Positions 17,044 to 25,494 of a DNA stretch of 64,000 nucleotides are shown here, piece by piece. The position numbers and the translations under genes were made by a program. The DNA comes from Cohnella sp. SGD-V74. GTDB taxonomy: Bacteria > Bacillota > Bacilli > Paenibacillales > Paenibacillaceae. Position 1 is the first letter of the stretch; each line of letters opens with the position of its first letter. The notes under the pieces were generated by a model. The model worked only from the letters and a program-made list of their open reading frames with translations. It did no database searches and was not told the DNA's origin. The stretch covers positions 1 through 64,000 of the forward strand of contig NZ_PVYW01000027.1 in NCBI RefSeq assembly GCF_003001675.1. Direction: 5' to 3'.

Positions 17044-17991
17044 TTAGGCTTTTACTCGGATAGCCTCTTCCGCTTCTTCGAAATATTGCTCTAACGTCGT
17101 TTTCTTATTCGCGACGTCTTGGGCGATTGTTTCTCCGACGTAGCGCACATGCCACGGCTCGTAAGAATATCCCGTTATGCTTTCCTTACCCTTCGGATAA
17201 CGGATGATAAACCCGTAGTCGGCGGCGTTCTTGGAGAGCCATTTGCCTTCCTTCGTATCGCCGAAGCTTTCCTCGAGCGCATACGAAGCGCTTGCGCTCG
17301 ATACGTCCATCGCCAGACCGGTCTGATGCTCGCTTTGGCCGGGGCGGGCGCTTGTCCGATTGGCGACTTCCTCGCCTTTGCGTTTGACGTTGCTCTCGAA
17401 GATCGATTTCTGCGTCGCGTAGGAGCGGTAGCCGGAGACGGCCTTCAGCTCGATGCCGTCGTCCTTCGCCGCCTTGAACAGCTTCTCCAGCGCTTTGGCC
17501 GCTTCCTTGCGCATCTGCTTCTTCGGCGAGTCTCCCGAGAAGGAGAACGGCACGTTCGGCACCACAAGGTCGCCGGGCGCGTAATCGGAAGGCAGATTGC
17601 GCTTCTTGTTGACGAGCACGTACAGGCTGGACGCGTTGGTGATGACGGCTGCGCCCTTCTTGTCCTTCTTGATCGTAAGACTCGGCAAGCTGTCGGCCAG
17701 CAAAGCGAACGCCGGAGATACCTTGACCGGCGGCTTGACGATCTCGATCGGAGTTTCGGAACCCTTCGAAGGCTCCGGAGACGGCGATTCGGCCGGTTTG
17801 GTTTCCGCCGGAACGGTCGCTTGCGGCGTTTCCGCGGGAGTGTCGGGAACGGCGGAAGACGGACCCGCCGCGCTTTCGGACGGCAGGGCGATCGGCGCGG
17901 GCGAGCTATTCGAGGAATGTACATCTTTATACAACAATCCGCCGGCGATAGCAACTCCGAGCGCGACAACGATTACGGTTCTCTTTTTCAT
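17044..17991 (-). CDS. VanY-type D-alanyl-D-alanine carboxypeptidase
   Basis: 315 residues. N-terminal membrane anchor (VIVVALGVAIAGGLLY), a Pro/Ser/Glu-rich linker to about residue 90, then the peptidase domain with SGYRSYATQ near 200, the zinc motif SEHQTGLAMD near 228 and EPWHVRY near 284. Such enzymes trim the terminal D-alanine from peptidoglycan stems. AAGGAG precedes the ATG. First gene of an operon with the response regulator, kinase and lipoprotein. There is no vanHAX set here, so glycopeptide resistance is not implied; cell-wall recycling or remodelling is more likely. Confidence 0.92.
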   Translation of the reverse strand: MKKRTVIVVALGVAIAGGLLYKDVHSSNSSPAPIALPSESAAGPSSAVPDTPAETPQATVPAETKPAESPSPEPSKGSETPIEIVKPPVKVSPAFALLADSLPSLTIKKDKKGAAVITNASSLYVLVNKKRNLPSDYAPGDLVVPNVPFSFSGDSPKKQMRKEAAKALEKLFKAAKDDGIELKAVSGYRSYATQKSIFESNVKRKGEEVANRTSARPGQSEHQTGLAMDVSSASASYALEESFGDTKEGKWLSKNAADYGFIIRYPKGKESITGYSYEPWHVRYVGETIAQDVANKKTTLEQYFEEAEEAIRVKA

Positions 17992-18026
17992 CTAGTACTC
18001 TCCTTGGATGTTGACGTTTGATTAAG

Positions 18027-18068
18027 AGAATACTAGACGGATGTTTCTCCGTTATATCGGGATGTTTC
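18027..18068 (-). promoter_or_regulatory. Promoter with direct repeats for the vanY-like operon
   Basis: On the minus strand GAAACATC occurs twice (18068-18061 and 18047-18040), 21 bp apart, two helical turns. A -10 like TATTCT lies at 18032-18027 and its -35 position has poor consensus, as expected for a promoter activated by an OmpR-type regulator bound to tandem half-sites. Binding by the linked response regulator is inferred. Confidence 0.45.
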
Positions 18069-18211
18069 GAAAGTGTAAACGAGAAATAGGTCGACGGATC
18101 TAATCTTCGAGATTCGAAAGCTGCGGACATCCGTCGAAAGAAGGAGGATTATGGAAAGTTACGTCAAATACATAATAGCTGAATTGTTTTCCATCGGGAG
18201 GATGTACGGAT

Positions 18212-20206
18212 ATGGCCGAGAACCGGCGTTTTTGGAGCTATTTGCGGGTGCAAGTGATTTTGCTGATGATCGTCGTTCTGATGCTGCCGCTCGGCGGAGT
18301 CGGCTGGTACTACTATAAGACGCTAAGCTCGGACCTGGAGGAGATCGAACGGGCGCATGCTCTGGAAGTCAGCGCTTCCGCGCACCGGCTGTTCGATCAG
18401 CTCGGAGAACAGTTGTCGGGCTCCGTCATCACGAACGCCAAGTGGAAGGATTACGTGGACGCCGTCAACGGCGGCGATCTGGACTGGATCGAGGAAAATA
18501 TCAACGTATCGCCGGAGATCGTGCCGAACGTCAGCTTCGTCGCGACCGTCGACTACGAGGGCAACGTGCTGACCCAAGCCGGGGATATCCCGGAATTTAC
18601 GGGGCAATTGGCGGATATGTCCATCGTCGACAAAGTGAAAGAGACTCCCGACGCGTACGGAATGATCCAAACGTCCGAAGGGCTGGCGGTGATCGCGGTA
18701 TCGCAAATTACCGACGAACAGGGCGTGGCGGAGTCCCCGGCCGCTCTGCTGTTCGGGCGGCTGCTGGACGACGAGGCGGCGGGAGGAATCGGCGTTATTC
18801 TGAATGCGGGCATCTCCTTGCGATCGTCCGAGGGACAGGAGCTGAGGAGCGCGCCCGATTCGACCGGCATGCCGAATCAGGACGGGACGCCTATTCCCGG
18901 AGCAGGCGAGCAGCCCGGCTTCGCGACGGTTGAAGCCGGAGGCAAGAGGAACAGTCTCGTCGTCTCCGGCTACCCCGGCATGTCGGGAGAGGCGATCGCG
19001 GAGCTGTCCGTCATCGTGCCCGCCGAAGCCAGCGGAACGGTGCACAAGGAAATGGTGCGGATGAGCGGGATCGTGGCGGTGCTGGCCGCTTTGCTGATCG
19101 CGCTTATCGCCTTCGTTCTGCGCCGGAGGATCATCTTCCCGCTCGTCGAATTCGAAGCTTTCCTGAAGGAAGTGTCCTCCGGCCGGCTGTCCGTCTCCGT
19201 ATCGGGCAAGACGAAGGGACGGGAGGATGAGATCGGCTCGATCGGCCGTTCCCTGCAGGAGACGGCCGACCATCTGAGGACGCTAGTGGCGGGAATCCGT
19301 TCGACGGCGTCCGCCACTTCATCTGCGGTCGGACAGCTGACCGGAGAAGCGGGAGGAGCCGCGGACGGAGCGAACCGGATCGCCGAGGCGATGAGGGAAG
19401 TCGCGGCGGGAGCGGATTCCCAGATGCAGGGCATGAAGCGCGGAGCCGAAGTGGCGCTGGAAATCGTCGCGGGCATGGGCACGATCGGGGAGCGCTCCTC
19501 TTCCGTGGCGGCCGCGGCCGAGCAAGTGTCCAAGCAGGCAACCGAAGGGAACGACACGGTCGTCGGCGCGGTCGAGCAGATGGACAAAATATCGGCGACG
19601 GTGGAGTCGTCCGTCCGGGACGCCCACGAGCTTCATTCCAAATCGGAACGGATCGGACAGATGGTCGAAGCGATATCGGCGATCGCTTACCGCACGAACT
19701 TGCTCGCGCTTAACGCGAATATCGAAGCCAGCAGGGCGGGAGAACACGGACGCGGCTTCGCCGTCGTCGCGGGCGAGGTGAGGAAGCTGGCGCAGCAGGC
19801 GGATCGGACTGCTTCCGAGATCGCGGCCGTCATCGCCGAAGTGCAAGGCGGCATCCTGTCCGTCGTGCGCCATATCGAAGCCGGGCAGCAGGAAGTCGGC
19901 AGCGGCGCGGTAACGGTTCGGGAAGCCGGCCGGACGTTCCAGGGGATCGCTCTGGGCATTCGCGGCATGGAGGAAGAATTGCAGGGCATCGCCGCGGCCG
20001 GACAGGAAATCGGCGCGCAGCTCGAGGAGCTGTCCGCGCTGATCGAGCAGACGGAGGCAATCTCCGAGTCGAGCGCGGAACGCGCCCAAGACGTCGCGGA
20101 TATCGCGGAATCGCAGATGAACTCCGTGCGCCAAGTCGCGGACGAGACGAACGCGCTGGCGAACCGAATCCGCGTGCTGGAACAGGAAGTCAACCGCTTC
20201 CGGTAA
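18212..20206 (+). CDS. Methyl-accepting chemotaxis protein with CHASE4-like sensor
   Basis: 664 residues. Membrane helices at about 10-30 and 280-305 enclose an extracytoplasmic domain of about 250 residues whose start (NAKWKDYVDAVNGGDLDWIEENI) resembles CHASE4 sensors. A HAMP domain follows (about 300-360), then a long coiled signalling domain with the conserved hairpin (NLLALNANIEASRAGEHGRGFAVVAGEVRKLA, near 495-527) that contacts CheA and CheW. The ligand is unknown. Start ATG has GGGAGG upstream. Monocistronic by appearance. Confidence 0.92.
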   Translation: MAENRRFWSYLRVQVILLMIVVLMLPLGGVGWYYYKTLSSDLEEIERAHALEVSASAHRLFDQLGEQLSGSVITNAKWKDYVDAVNGGDLDWIEENINVSPEIVPNVSFVATVDYEGNVLTQAGDIPEFTGQLADMSIVDKVKETPDAYGMIQTSEGLAVIAVSQITDEQGVAESPAALLFGRLLDDEAAGGIGVILNAGISLRSSEGQELRSAPDSTGMPNQDGTPIPGAGEQPGFATVEAGGKRNSLVVSGYPGMSGEAIAELSVIVPAEASGTVHKEMVRMSGIVAVLAALLIALIAFVLRRRIIFPLVEFEAFLKEVSSGRLSVSVSGKTKGREDEIGSIGRSLQETADHLRTLVAGIRSTASATSSAVGQLTGEAGGAADGANRIAEAMREVAAGADSQMQGMKRGAEVALEIVAGMGTIGERSSSVAAAAEQVSKQATEGNDTVVGAVEQMDKISATVESSVRDAHELHSKSERIGQMVEAISAIAYRTNLLALNANIEASRAGEHGRGFAVVAGEVRKLAQQADRTASEIAAVIAEVQGGILSVVRHIEAGQQEVGSGAVTVREAGRTFQGIALGIRGMEEELQGIAAAGQEIGAQLEELSALIEQTEAISESSAERAQDVADIAESQMNSVRQVADETNALANRIRVLEQEVNRFR

Positions 20207-20304
20207 CCCGGACCTAAGTCCAGTGCAATCCCGTGCAGCGGTCAAGGGAACAGAGCGGAAAAATCAGGTAAAATAAACGCAACAAGAGGAAGAATGAGGA
20301 GAGA

Positions 20305-20961
20305 ATGATGAAGATAACGGGATGGACGCAAGCAATCGTCTCATGGAAGCTGCTGCTCGGAAGTCTGCCCCGCGGAATCGTCGCGTTCGTTATCGCGGTG
20401 GCGGGTCTCAGCGTGGGACTGCCGCTGGCCGTATTCGCGATCGGCTTGCCGATTCTGGCCGGCATGCTCGCCGCGTGCGAGCGAATACTGGATATGGATC
20501 GGCGCCTGATCGCCGCGTGGGAATCTCCGCAAGCGAAATCTCCGGCCCTTCGGTTCGGTCTGCAGGAAACCATTGCCGATCTGAGGAAGGAGGGGTGGAG
20601 AGGATGGCTCGGCGTGCTCCGGGACGCGCGGCAGTATCGCAGCCTGGCATACGGAATCGGCCATTTTCCGGTTTCCATTTTGGCGTTCGTGCTCGCGCTC
20701 GTCATTCCCGTAACCGCGGCGGCGCTGCTGCTGTCTCCGGCTGCGGAGCTCGTCAGCTCGCGAATGTTCTCATTCAGCTTGTTCGAGGACGATCTGATCA
20801 TGCAGTGGATTTTTCCGGAATGGTCGAGTTTTCAGCGGTCCTGGTTCAATACGGGACTGGGCGTACTGCTGCTTCTGGCCACCCCGTTCCTGCTGCGAAA
20901 GCTGAGCGCGTGTTACGCCTCCTGGATTCGCTGGATTTCGGGAGCGCCGTCCCATACGTAA
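20305..20961 (+). CDS. Putative sensor-domain membrane protein
   Basis: 218 residues with four to five hydrophobic segments. The GWRGWLGVLRDARQYRSLAYGIGHFPVSILAF block matches the style of the bacterial putative sensor domain found fused to histidine kinases or alone. No kinase or DNA-binding part is present. The last codons and the stop TAA (20959-20961) lie within the left arm of a dispersed palindrome (copy B), so the C-terminus may have been altered by that insertion. Function unknown. Confidence 0.6.
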   Translation: MMKITGWTQAIVSWKLLLGSLPRGIVAFVIAVAGLSVGLPLAVFAIGLPILAGMLAACERILDMDRRLIAAWESPQAKSPALRFGLQETIADLRKEGWRGWLGVLRDARQYRSLAYGIGHFPVSILAFVLALVIPVTAAALLLSPAAELVSSRMFSFSLFEDDLIMQWIFPEWSSFQRSWFNTGLGVLLLLATPFLLRKLSACYASWIRWISGAPSHT

Positions 20962-21052
20962 AAAGAGACGTACGGAACAATTATCGATGGATAGATGCAC
21001 CTGGCATCCATCCATCGATAATTTTGTACGTCTCTACTTATAGGACAGCCCC
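20945..21052. repeat. Palindromic element, short copy B
   Basis: Left arm GTCCCATACGTAAAAAGAG followed by ACGTACGG and ATTATCGAT; right arm ATCGATAATTTTGTACGTCT then CTACTTATAGGACAGCCCC ending at 21052. The outer arms match those of copy C (41830-42043), but the TATCTCC core is missing and replaced by a short hairpin (ATCGATGGATAGATGC / GCATCCATCCATCGAT). Confidence 0.75.
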
Positions 21053-21059
21053 TGCGGAT

Positions 21060-21368
21060 TTACATCCACGTTTCACCCCAATGCTGGATGGACTGGATAA
21101 CTTCCTCCAAATGGCGGCCTTTCTCGGTCAGTTCATATTCGATGCGAACCGGCATTTCCGGATACACCGTGCGGGTCAGAATTCCGGCCGCTTCCAGCTC
21201 CTTCATGCGGTCCGTCAGCATTTTATCGCTCATTTCCGGAATTTGTTCCTTAATGTCCTTAAATCGTTTAGGACCTCCGAGAAGGACGCGGATGATCAAT
21301 CCGGTCCACTTTTTGCCCAGCAGCTCTGCAGCCAATTCGTACTTGGGGCACATTTTGGAATAATCCAT
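21060..21368 (-). CDS. HxlR-family transcription regulator
   Basis: 102 residues, a typical stand-alone HxlR winged helix: CPKYELAAELLGKKWTGLIIRVLLGGPKRFKDI, then MLTDRMKELEAAGILTR and ELTEKGR. The N-terminal cysteine (residue 7) is conserved in relatives that sense electrophiles or disulfide stress. The ATG has GGGGG upstream. It is divergent from the AraC gene; the regulated gene is not evident. Confidence 0.92.
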   Translation of the reverse strand: MDYSKMCPKYELAAELLGKKWTGLIIRVLLGGPKRFKDIKEQIPEMSDKMLTDRMKELEAAGILTRTVYPEMPVRIEYELTEKGRHLEEVIQSIQHWGETWM

Positions 21369-21389
21369 ACCGATTCCCCCTTTCGTCCT

Positions 21390-21420
21390 ATTTTAGCATA
21401 CTCACTTCAAAAAAGTAAGT
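21390..21420 (-). promoter_or_regulatory. HxlR promoter with inverted-repeat operator
   Basis: Minus-strand -10 TAAAAT (21395-21390) and -35 TTACTT (21418-21413), 17-base spacer. The spacer holds an imperfect inverted repeat, ACTCACTT / AAGTAAGT (21400-21420), of the kind bound by HxlR-family proteins, suggesting autoregulation. Confidence 0.5.
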
Positions 21421-21527
21421 GTGATCTTTCTCCCAGCGGCAAGCCGCAAAAAGATTCGATTCGCAGTATCGTCCGCCCGTCTTCTTTTGCTAAAATGAAT
21501 GCAGCACACTGGAGGCAGGTAGAGCGG

Positions 21528-23489
21528 ATGCGCAATAACGATAATTACGAGCTGTGGAGCCGCGCTGCGGTAACGTCGGTGGACGTTCGGAAGATGGCTG
21601 CGAGGGAGGACGAGCATCTGCCCTCGTATCGGACTCCTTCCAGCTTCTTCTTGTTTGTCGCTCGCGGCGGCGCGGATATTGCTCTGGACGGAATCGTCCG
21701 GTCCGCGGAGAGGTTTCATGTTCTGCACGGGGGCGAGGATCTGCTGCTCGACATCGCGCGCGTGCGTCGAGATATGGAATATTATCTTATTTTATACAAG
21801 GCCGAGCTGCCGCAACCGTGCGACGGCGAAGCGGCCCGGCTGCTGGAGAGGGTCCGACCGTTTCAAACGCAATATGCTCTCGTTCCGGGCGGCGCGGTCG
21901 CGCTGCTGGACGACGTGCGGCTGATGGAGCGGCTGTCGGAGAGCGGCGGGTCGGCGGAACGGCTGCGGCTCAAATCGTTGTTTTACCGATTCGTCGTCGA
22001 CATTTTACGCGAGTTGGACGAAGCGCCCGTATCCGAGATACGGCCGGATGCCGTCGAGCAGGCGATTCGGTACATTCGCGCCCGCTATGCCGAACCGATT
22101 ACGGTGGAGGCCCTCGCCGCAAAGCTGGGCTACAGCGAAGGCTACTTGTCCCGCCTGTTCAAGAGCCGGACGGGCACTAGCTTAATCGACTACGTCATTC
22201 GGACGCGCATCGAGCGGGCGAAGACGTGGCTGCTCGACACCGAAGCTTCATTGCAGCACATTGCCGCTTCCGTCGGCTATGAGGATGCGTACTACTTCAG
22301 CAGGGCGTTCAAGAAGCATACGGGCGTCTCTCCGATACGCTATCGAATGACCGGAAATCAGCTTAATCCATCGCAAAGGTCAGGATCGTCCATTGTCCCT
22401 TCGCAAGCTCGGCGCTATAGTAATGTTCGGAATGATAATCATTCTCATACAGGCGCGAGAGGGGATTCCGGTTCAGTGTACAGAATGAGAAAGTCTACGA
22501 TGGTGATGAGCGGTTTGCTAAGTTTAATGCTGCTGTTGTCGGCGTGCGCGGGAGGTTCGAACTCGAGCGGGTCCGGGGGCAGTCAGAGTCCTTCGGGGAA
22601 CGCGTCGGTCGCGACCGGGACTGCCCAGACGGCGGAGAAGCCGGCGGAATCGCAAGCGGGGACGAAAACCGTCAGCACGATTTTCGGCGACGTCGTCATT
22701 CCGCAGAGGGCGGAACGAATCGTCACGAACAACATGCTGGCGTCCATCCTGGCGGTAGGAGCCAAGCCGGTCGGCTCGCTGCAGCCTTATATCGACAACC
22801 CGTTCATCTCCGTGGACAAGTCCGGCATCGAGAGCATCGGAGAAGTGTGGACGGTATCGTTGGAGAAGATCGTGGCGTTGCAGCCGGACCTTATTATCAT
22901 TGACGTAGAGAAGCAGGATGAATACGAGCAATATGCGAAAATCGCGCCTACGGTCGTTGTTCCGTTCGGCCAGTTCAAGGACGATCATGAGGAAATTCGT
23001 TACTTCGGACAATTGCTCGGGCGCGAGGCTGAGGCCGAAGCGTGGCTGGCCGAATACGATCGTCGCGCTCAAGCCGCTTACGAGAAAATCGAAGGATTGT
23101 TCGGTGAAGGAGAGACGTTTACGCTTATGCGCTGGGAAGATGAATTTCGGGTGCTGGGCAACCGTTGGGGAAGAGGCGGTCAGGCGATCTACGACATTCT
23201 GAAGCTGCAGCCGCCGGCAATCGTCAAGCAACAGCTGTGGGGAGAGACTCAGCAAGCTGCGATATCCGAAGAGGTGTTGGAGCAGTACGCGGGCGACCAC
23301 ATTTTCATGGTCAGCTCGAAGGACAACGTCGCTTACAAGGACGCCCCCGTCTGGAAATTGCTGAACGCGGTCAAGAACGAGCAGGTGTACTGGTTCGATT
23401 CGGAGCGGTTCTCCTTCTGGGACCCGATGACGACGATCGCCCAAGCGGAGGAAATCGCCGAGCTGTTGGCGGCGAAGCATGGGCGATAA
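21528..23489 (+). CDS. AraC-family regulator whose frame continues into a siderophore-binding lipoprotein
   Basis: The ATG at 21528 starts an AraC protein with an N-terminal sensor part and two helix-turn-helix units at about residues 185-280 (VEALAAKLGYSEGYLSRLFK and LQHIAASVGYEDAYYFSRAFKK). No stop follows the usual AraC end near 22370; the frame continues through a 45-residue linker into the lipoprotein described separately, giving 653 codons. In B. subtilis Btr an AraC domain is fused to a siderophore-binding domain, so a fusion is conceivable. Here, however, the second part keeps a lipoprotein signal peptide, a promoter and a Fur box. Either the AraC stop was lost or the two products overlap. 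The longer upstream frame (from 20322) is a shadow. Confidence 0.7.
   Translation: MRNNDNYELWSRAAVTSVDVRKMAAREDEHLPSYRTPSSFFLFVARGGADIALDGIVRSAERFHVLHGGEDLLLDIARVRRDMEYYLILYKAELPQPCDGEAARLLERVRPFQTQYALVPGGAVALLDDVRLMERLSESGGSAERLRLKSLFYRFVVDILRELDEAPVSEIRPDAVEQAIRYIRARYAEPITVEALAAKLGYSEGYLSRLFKSRTGTSLIDYVIRTRIERAKTWLLDTEASLQHIAASVGYEDAYYFSRAFKKHTGVSPIRYRMTGNQLNPSQRSGSSIVPSQARRYSNVRNDNHSHTGARGDSGSVYRMRKSTMVMSGLLSLMLLLSACAGGSNSSGSGGSQSPSGNASVATGTAQTAEKPAESQAGTKTVSTIFGDVVIPQRAERIVTNNMLASILAVGAKPVGSLQPYIDNPFISVDKSGIESIGEVWTVSLEKIVALQPDLIIIDVEKQDEYEQYAKIAPTVVVPFGQFKDDHEEIRYFGQLLGREAEAEAWLAEYDRRAQAAYEKIEGLFGEGETFTLMRWEDEFRVLGNRWGRGGQAIYDILKLQPPAIVKQQLWGETQQAAISEEVLEQYAGDHIFMVSSKDNVAYKDAPVWKLLNAVKNEQVYWFDSERFSFWDPMTTIAQAEEIAELLAAKHGR
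22393..22446 (+). promoter_or_regulatory. Promoter and Fur box in front of the siderophore-binding lipoprotein
   Basis: -35 TTGTCC (22393-22398), 17-base spacer, -10 TATAGT (22416-22421). At 22428-22446 CGGAATGATAATCATTCTC matches the 19-bp Fur consensus at 15 positions, with the central TGATAATCA intact, and covers the expected start site. This predicts iron-dependent repression. The whole region is also translated in frame as part of the AraC reading frame. Confidence 0.75.
22476..23489 (+). CDS. Iron-siderophore ABC transporter substrate-binding lipoprotein
   Basis: 337 residues from GTG 22476 (ATG 22485 is an alternative); GAGAGGGGA lies upstream. Signal peptide with lipobox LLLSAC near residue 28, a Gly/Ser-rich tether, then a FhuD/BtuF-type binding fold (GDVVIPQRAERIVTNN, PDLIIID, RWGRGGQAIYDIL, SERFSFWDPMT). 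It should bind ferric siderophore at the cell surface. No permease or ATPase genes are adjacent, so it would use a transporter encoded elsewhere. Expression is likely controlled by Fur. Shares its frame with the upstream AraC gene. Confidence 0.85.
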   Translation: MYRMRKSTMVMSGLLSLMLLLSACAGGSNSSGSGGSQSPSGNASVATGTAQTAEKPAESQAGTKTVSTIFGDVVIPQRAERIVTNNMLASILAVGAKPVGSLQPYIDNPFISVDKSGIESIGEVWTVSLEKIVALQPDLIIIDVEKQDEYEQYAKIAPTVVVPFGQFKDDHEEIRYFGQLLGREAEAEAWLAEYDRRAQAAYEKIEGLFGEGETFTLMRWEDEFRVLGNRWGRGGQAIYDILKLQPPAIVKQQLWGETQQAAISEEVLEQYAGDHIFMVSSKDNVAYKDAPVWKLLNAVKNEQVYWFDSERFSFWDPMTTIAQAEEIAELLAAKHGR

Positions 23490-23594
23490 ACGCGGGTATG
23501 TCCGCTTTTGTTACACAAATGAAATATTTCTGTTATGCAGCTGTTGCAGAGGTCGGTTATCCTTATTAACAAGACCCCCTTTTTTCATAGTATT

Positions 23595-23626
23595 GAAGCC
23601 TGCCACCGTTGGCAGGCTTCCTTTTT
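23595..23626. terminator. Bidirectional terminator
   Basis: GAAGCCTGCC / GGCAGGCTTC stem followed by CTTTTTG on the plus strand and preceded by an A-rich stretch; it separates the converging lipoprotein and PHP genes. Confidence 0.8.
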
Positions 23627-23653
23627 GTATATGGAGCCGTCAGGCGCGGCTTA

Positions 23654-24466
23654 TTACAGAGGCACGACAACCTTCTCCTTCTTCCGGAAAAACACCCAGC
23701 GCTTAAACCCGATCTCGCGCAAGCGGGAGCCGACAACCTCCCATTCGTCTCCGACACGCGCCGGAAGATGGGCGTCCGAGCCGAACGTGACGTCGGCGCC
23801 GAAGTGCAGCGCGCGCTCGAGAATGGCGTCCGACGGATACCAGCCGCCGCAGTCCTTCGTTTTGCCGCTCGTGTTGATCTCGATGGACAGGTCGTTCGCG
23901 GCGACCGCTTTAAGCGCCTCGTCGATATCGGCTTCCGCCCCCGAGATATCGGCGAAGCCCGGATAGTAGCCCTTCATCGCATCGATATGGCCGAGCACCT
24001 GGAACAGGCCGCTTTCCGCGGAACGCCGGATCAGCTCGTAATAGTGCTTTTTCTCGTCGAGTTGCTGCGCTTCATCCTTGCCCTTCCACCGGTTGCGGTT
24101 GAAAATGCTGACGCCTCTCGTCTGGTGAACGGAGCCGATAATGTAATCGAACGGGTATGGAGCGTACGCGGCCCGGTACAGCTCGAGCTGGTCGATGTAG
24201 AAATCCGATTCGACCCCGAGCAGCACCTCGATCCGGTCTTTGTACTCCTCCTTAAGGCGAAGCACCTCCGCCACGTAATTGGGAAAGTCGCTGCGGGCCA
24301 TCGCGATGCCCGGCTGCGGATGGTCTTGCTCGTGCGCGAAATAAGGCGAGTGGTCGGAGATGCCGATGACTTGCAAGCCGGCCCCGATCGCCGCTTCGAT
24401 ATAATCCCGGATGCTGTCCGCAGCATGTCCGCATCTGTCGTGGTGAGTGTGCAAATCGAATTTCAT
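23654..24466 (-). CDS. PHP-domain histidinol-phosphatase-type protein
   Basis: 270 residues. PHP metal-binding motifs: DLHTHHDRCGHA at the N-terminus, ISDHSPYF near 36, GVESDF near 83, GSVHQT near 107, GHID near 160 and a final GSDAH near 230. Length and motif order match HisK/HisJ-like histidinol-phosphatases, the penultimate step of histidine synthesis, though no other his gene is nearby and the family also contains enzymes of unknown substrate. Confidence 0.8.
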   Translation of the reverse strand: MKFDLHTHHDRCGHAADSIRDYIEAAIGAGLQVIGISDHSPYFAHEQDHPQPGIAMARSDFPNYVAEVLRLKEEYKDRIEVLLGVESDFYIDQLELYRAAYAPYPFDYIIGSVHQTRGVSIFNRNRWKGKDEAQQLDEKKHYYELIRRSAESGLFQVLGHIDAMKGYYPGFADISGAEADIDEALKAVAANDLSIEINTSGKTKDCGGWYPSDAILERALHFGADVTFGSDAHLPARVGDEWEVVGSRLREIGFKRWVFFRKKEKVVVPL

Positions 24467-24487
24467 GTCGTCACTCCTAGCTTTTCG

Positions 24488-25390
24488 TTATTCGCTTCCG
24501 ATGAACTGATCTTCGGGCATCCCTTTCAGATCGTTCAGAAATTGCCGCATTGCGCTGTTGACGTATCTTCCCGACTTGGTCATGACGCCGACGGGGTGGC
24601 TGACCTCAAGCTCGGTTACGGGAATCATCTTAAGCGTGCCCCGCCTGACCTCTTCGGCTACGGACAGCTTGGAGACGACCGCGGCTCCCAAGTTCAGTTC
24701 GACCATCCGTTTCACTTCCTCGCTGCTTCCGAGCTCCATAACGATGTTCGGTTCGATGCCGTATTCGCGCAGCACCCGGTCCGTAAACCGTCTTCCGAGC
24801 GTATCCGGGGATAATAAGATCAGCGGAACGTCCTTCAGCATTCCGATCGTGATCCGTTTGGCTCCGGCGAGCGGATGCTGGGGGGCGACGACGAATTGGA
24901 ACGTATCGTAGTAGAGGATGGACGTTTCCACTTGCAGGCTGCGGTCGGTCAAATAGCCGATGCCGATGTCCACGGCGCCGTTCTCGACGCTGGAGAGCAC
25001 TTGGGTCGAAGACATGGAAAGGATGCTGGTTTTGATGAGCGGGTATTGGTTCTGGAAATAGGACAGGACGCGGGGCAAAATCTGAATCGCGATCGAGGAG
25101 GTGGTTCCTAGCACGATATGGCCTTGAGGAACTTGATTCAGGTCGGTCAGCTTCTGCTTGAGCTGTTCCACGATCGCCAGAATTTGCTCGGCGTGCTCCA
25201 GAAACACCTGGCCCCTGTCCGTCAACGCGACGGGATGATTCCGGTCGACGAGAATCGCCTTGAACTCGTCTTCGAGACTTTTGATTTGCGCCGATACGGC
25301 GGGCTGCGTCAAGTTGAGCATTTCGCCGGCTTTTCGGAAGCTTAGCGTTTTGGATATCGTGACTAGCGTCTCCAGTTGGCTAATATTCAC
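24488..25390 (-). CDS. LysR-family transcription regulator
   Basis: 300 residues. N-terminal helix-turn-helix (FRKAGEMLNLTQPAVSAQIKSLE) and a C-terminal effector domain of the CysL/YwfK style. Transcribed toward the PHP gene and divergent from the MFS-PadR operon. The MFS promoter region carries palindromes unlike a simple LysR T-N11-A site, so regulation of that operon by this protein is uncertain. Target and effector unknown. Confidence 0.9.
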   Translation of the reverse strand: MNISQLETLVTISKTLSFRKAGEMLNLTQPAVSAQIKSLEDEFKAILVDRNHPVALTDRGQVFLEHAEQILAIVEQLKQKLTDLNQVPQGHIVLGTTSSIAIQILPRVLSYFQNQYPLIKTSILSMSSTQVLSSVENGAVDIGIGYLTDRSLQVETSILYYDTFQFVVAPQHPLAGAKRITIGMLKDVPLILLSPDTLGRRFTDRVLREYGIEPNIVMELGSSEEVKRMVELNLGAAVVSKLSVAEEVRRGTLKMIPVTELEVSHPVGVMTKSGRYVNSAMRQFLNDLKGMPEDQFIGSE

Positions 25391-25494
25391 CTTTACGCCT
25401 CCTCGTATTGAATTAATTTATCAACTGCTCCGATGGATATAAACAGGATTTGTCATAGTCTTATTATAGGGGAAATGGTTTTTCATCGCAAAGG

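Noticed and set aside
17044..17991. Glycopeptide resistance operon
   Set aside because: Only a VanY-type peptidase and a two-component system are present. VanH, VanA-type ligase and VanX are absent, so resistance cannot be claimed.
20322..21527. Upstream extension of the AraC frame across the sensor gene, palindrome B and HxlR gene
   Set aside because: The residues before 21528 are out-of-frame or antisense readings of other features; AraC homology begins only at the ATG at 21528.
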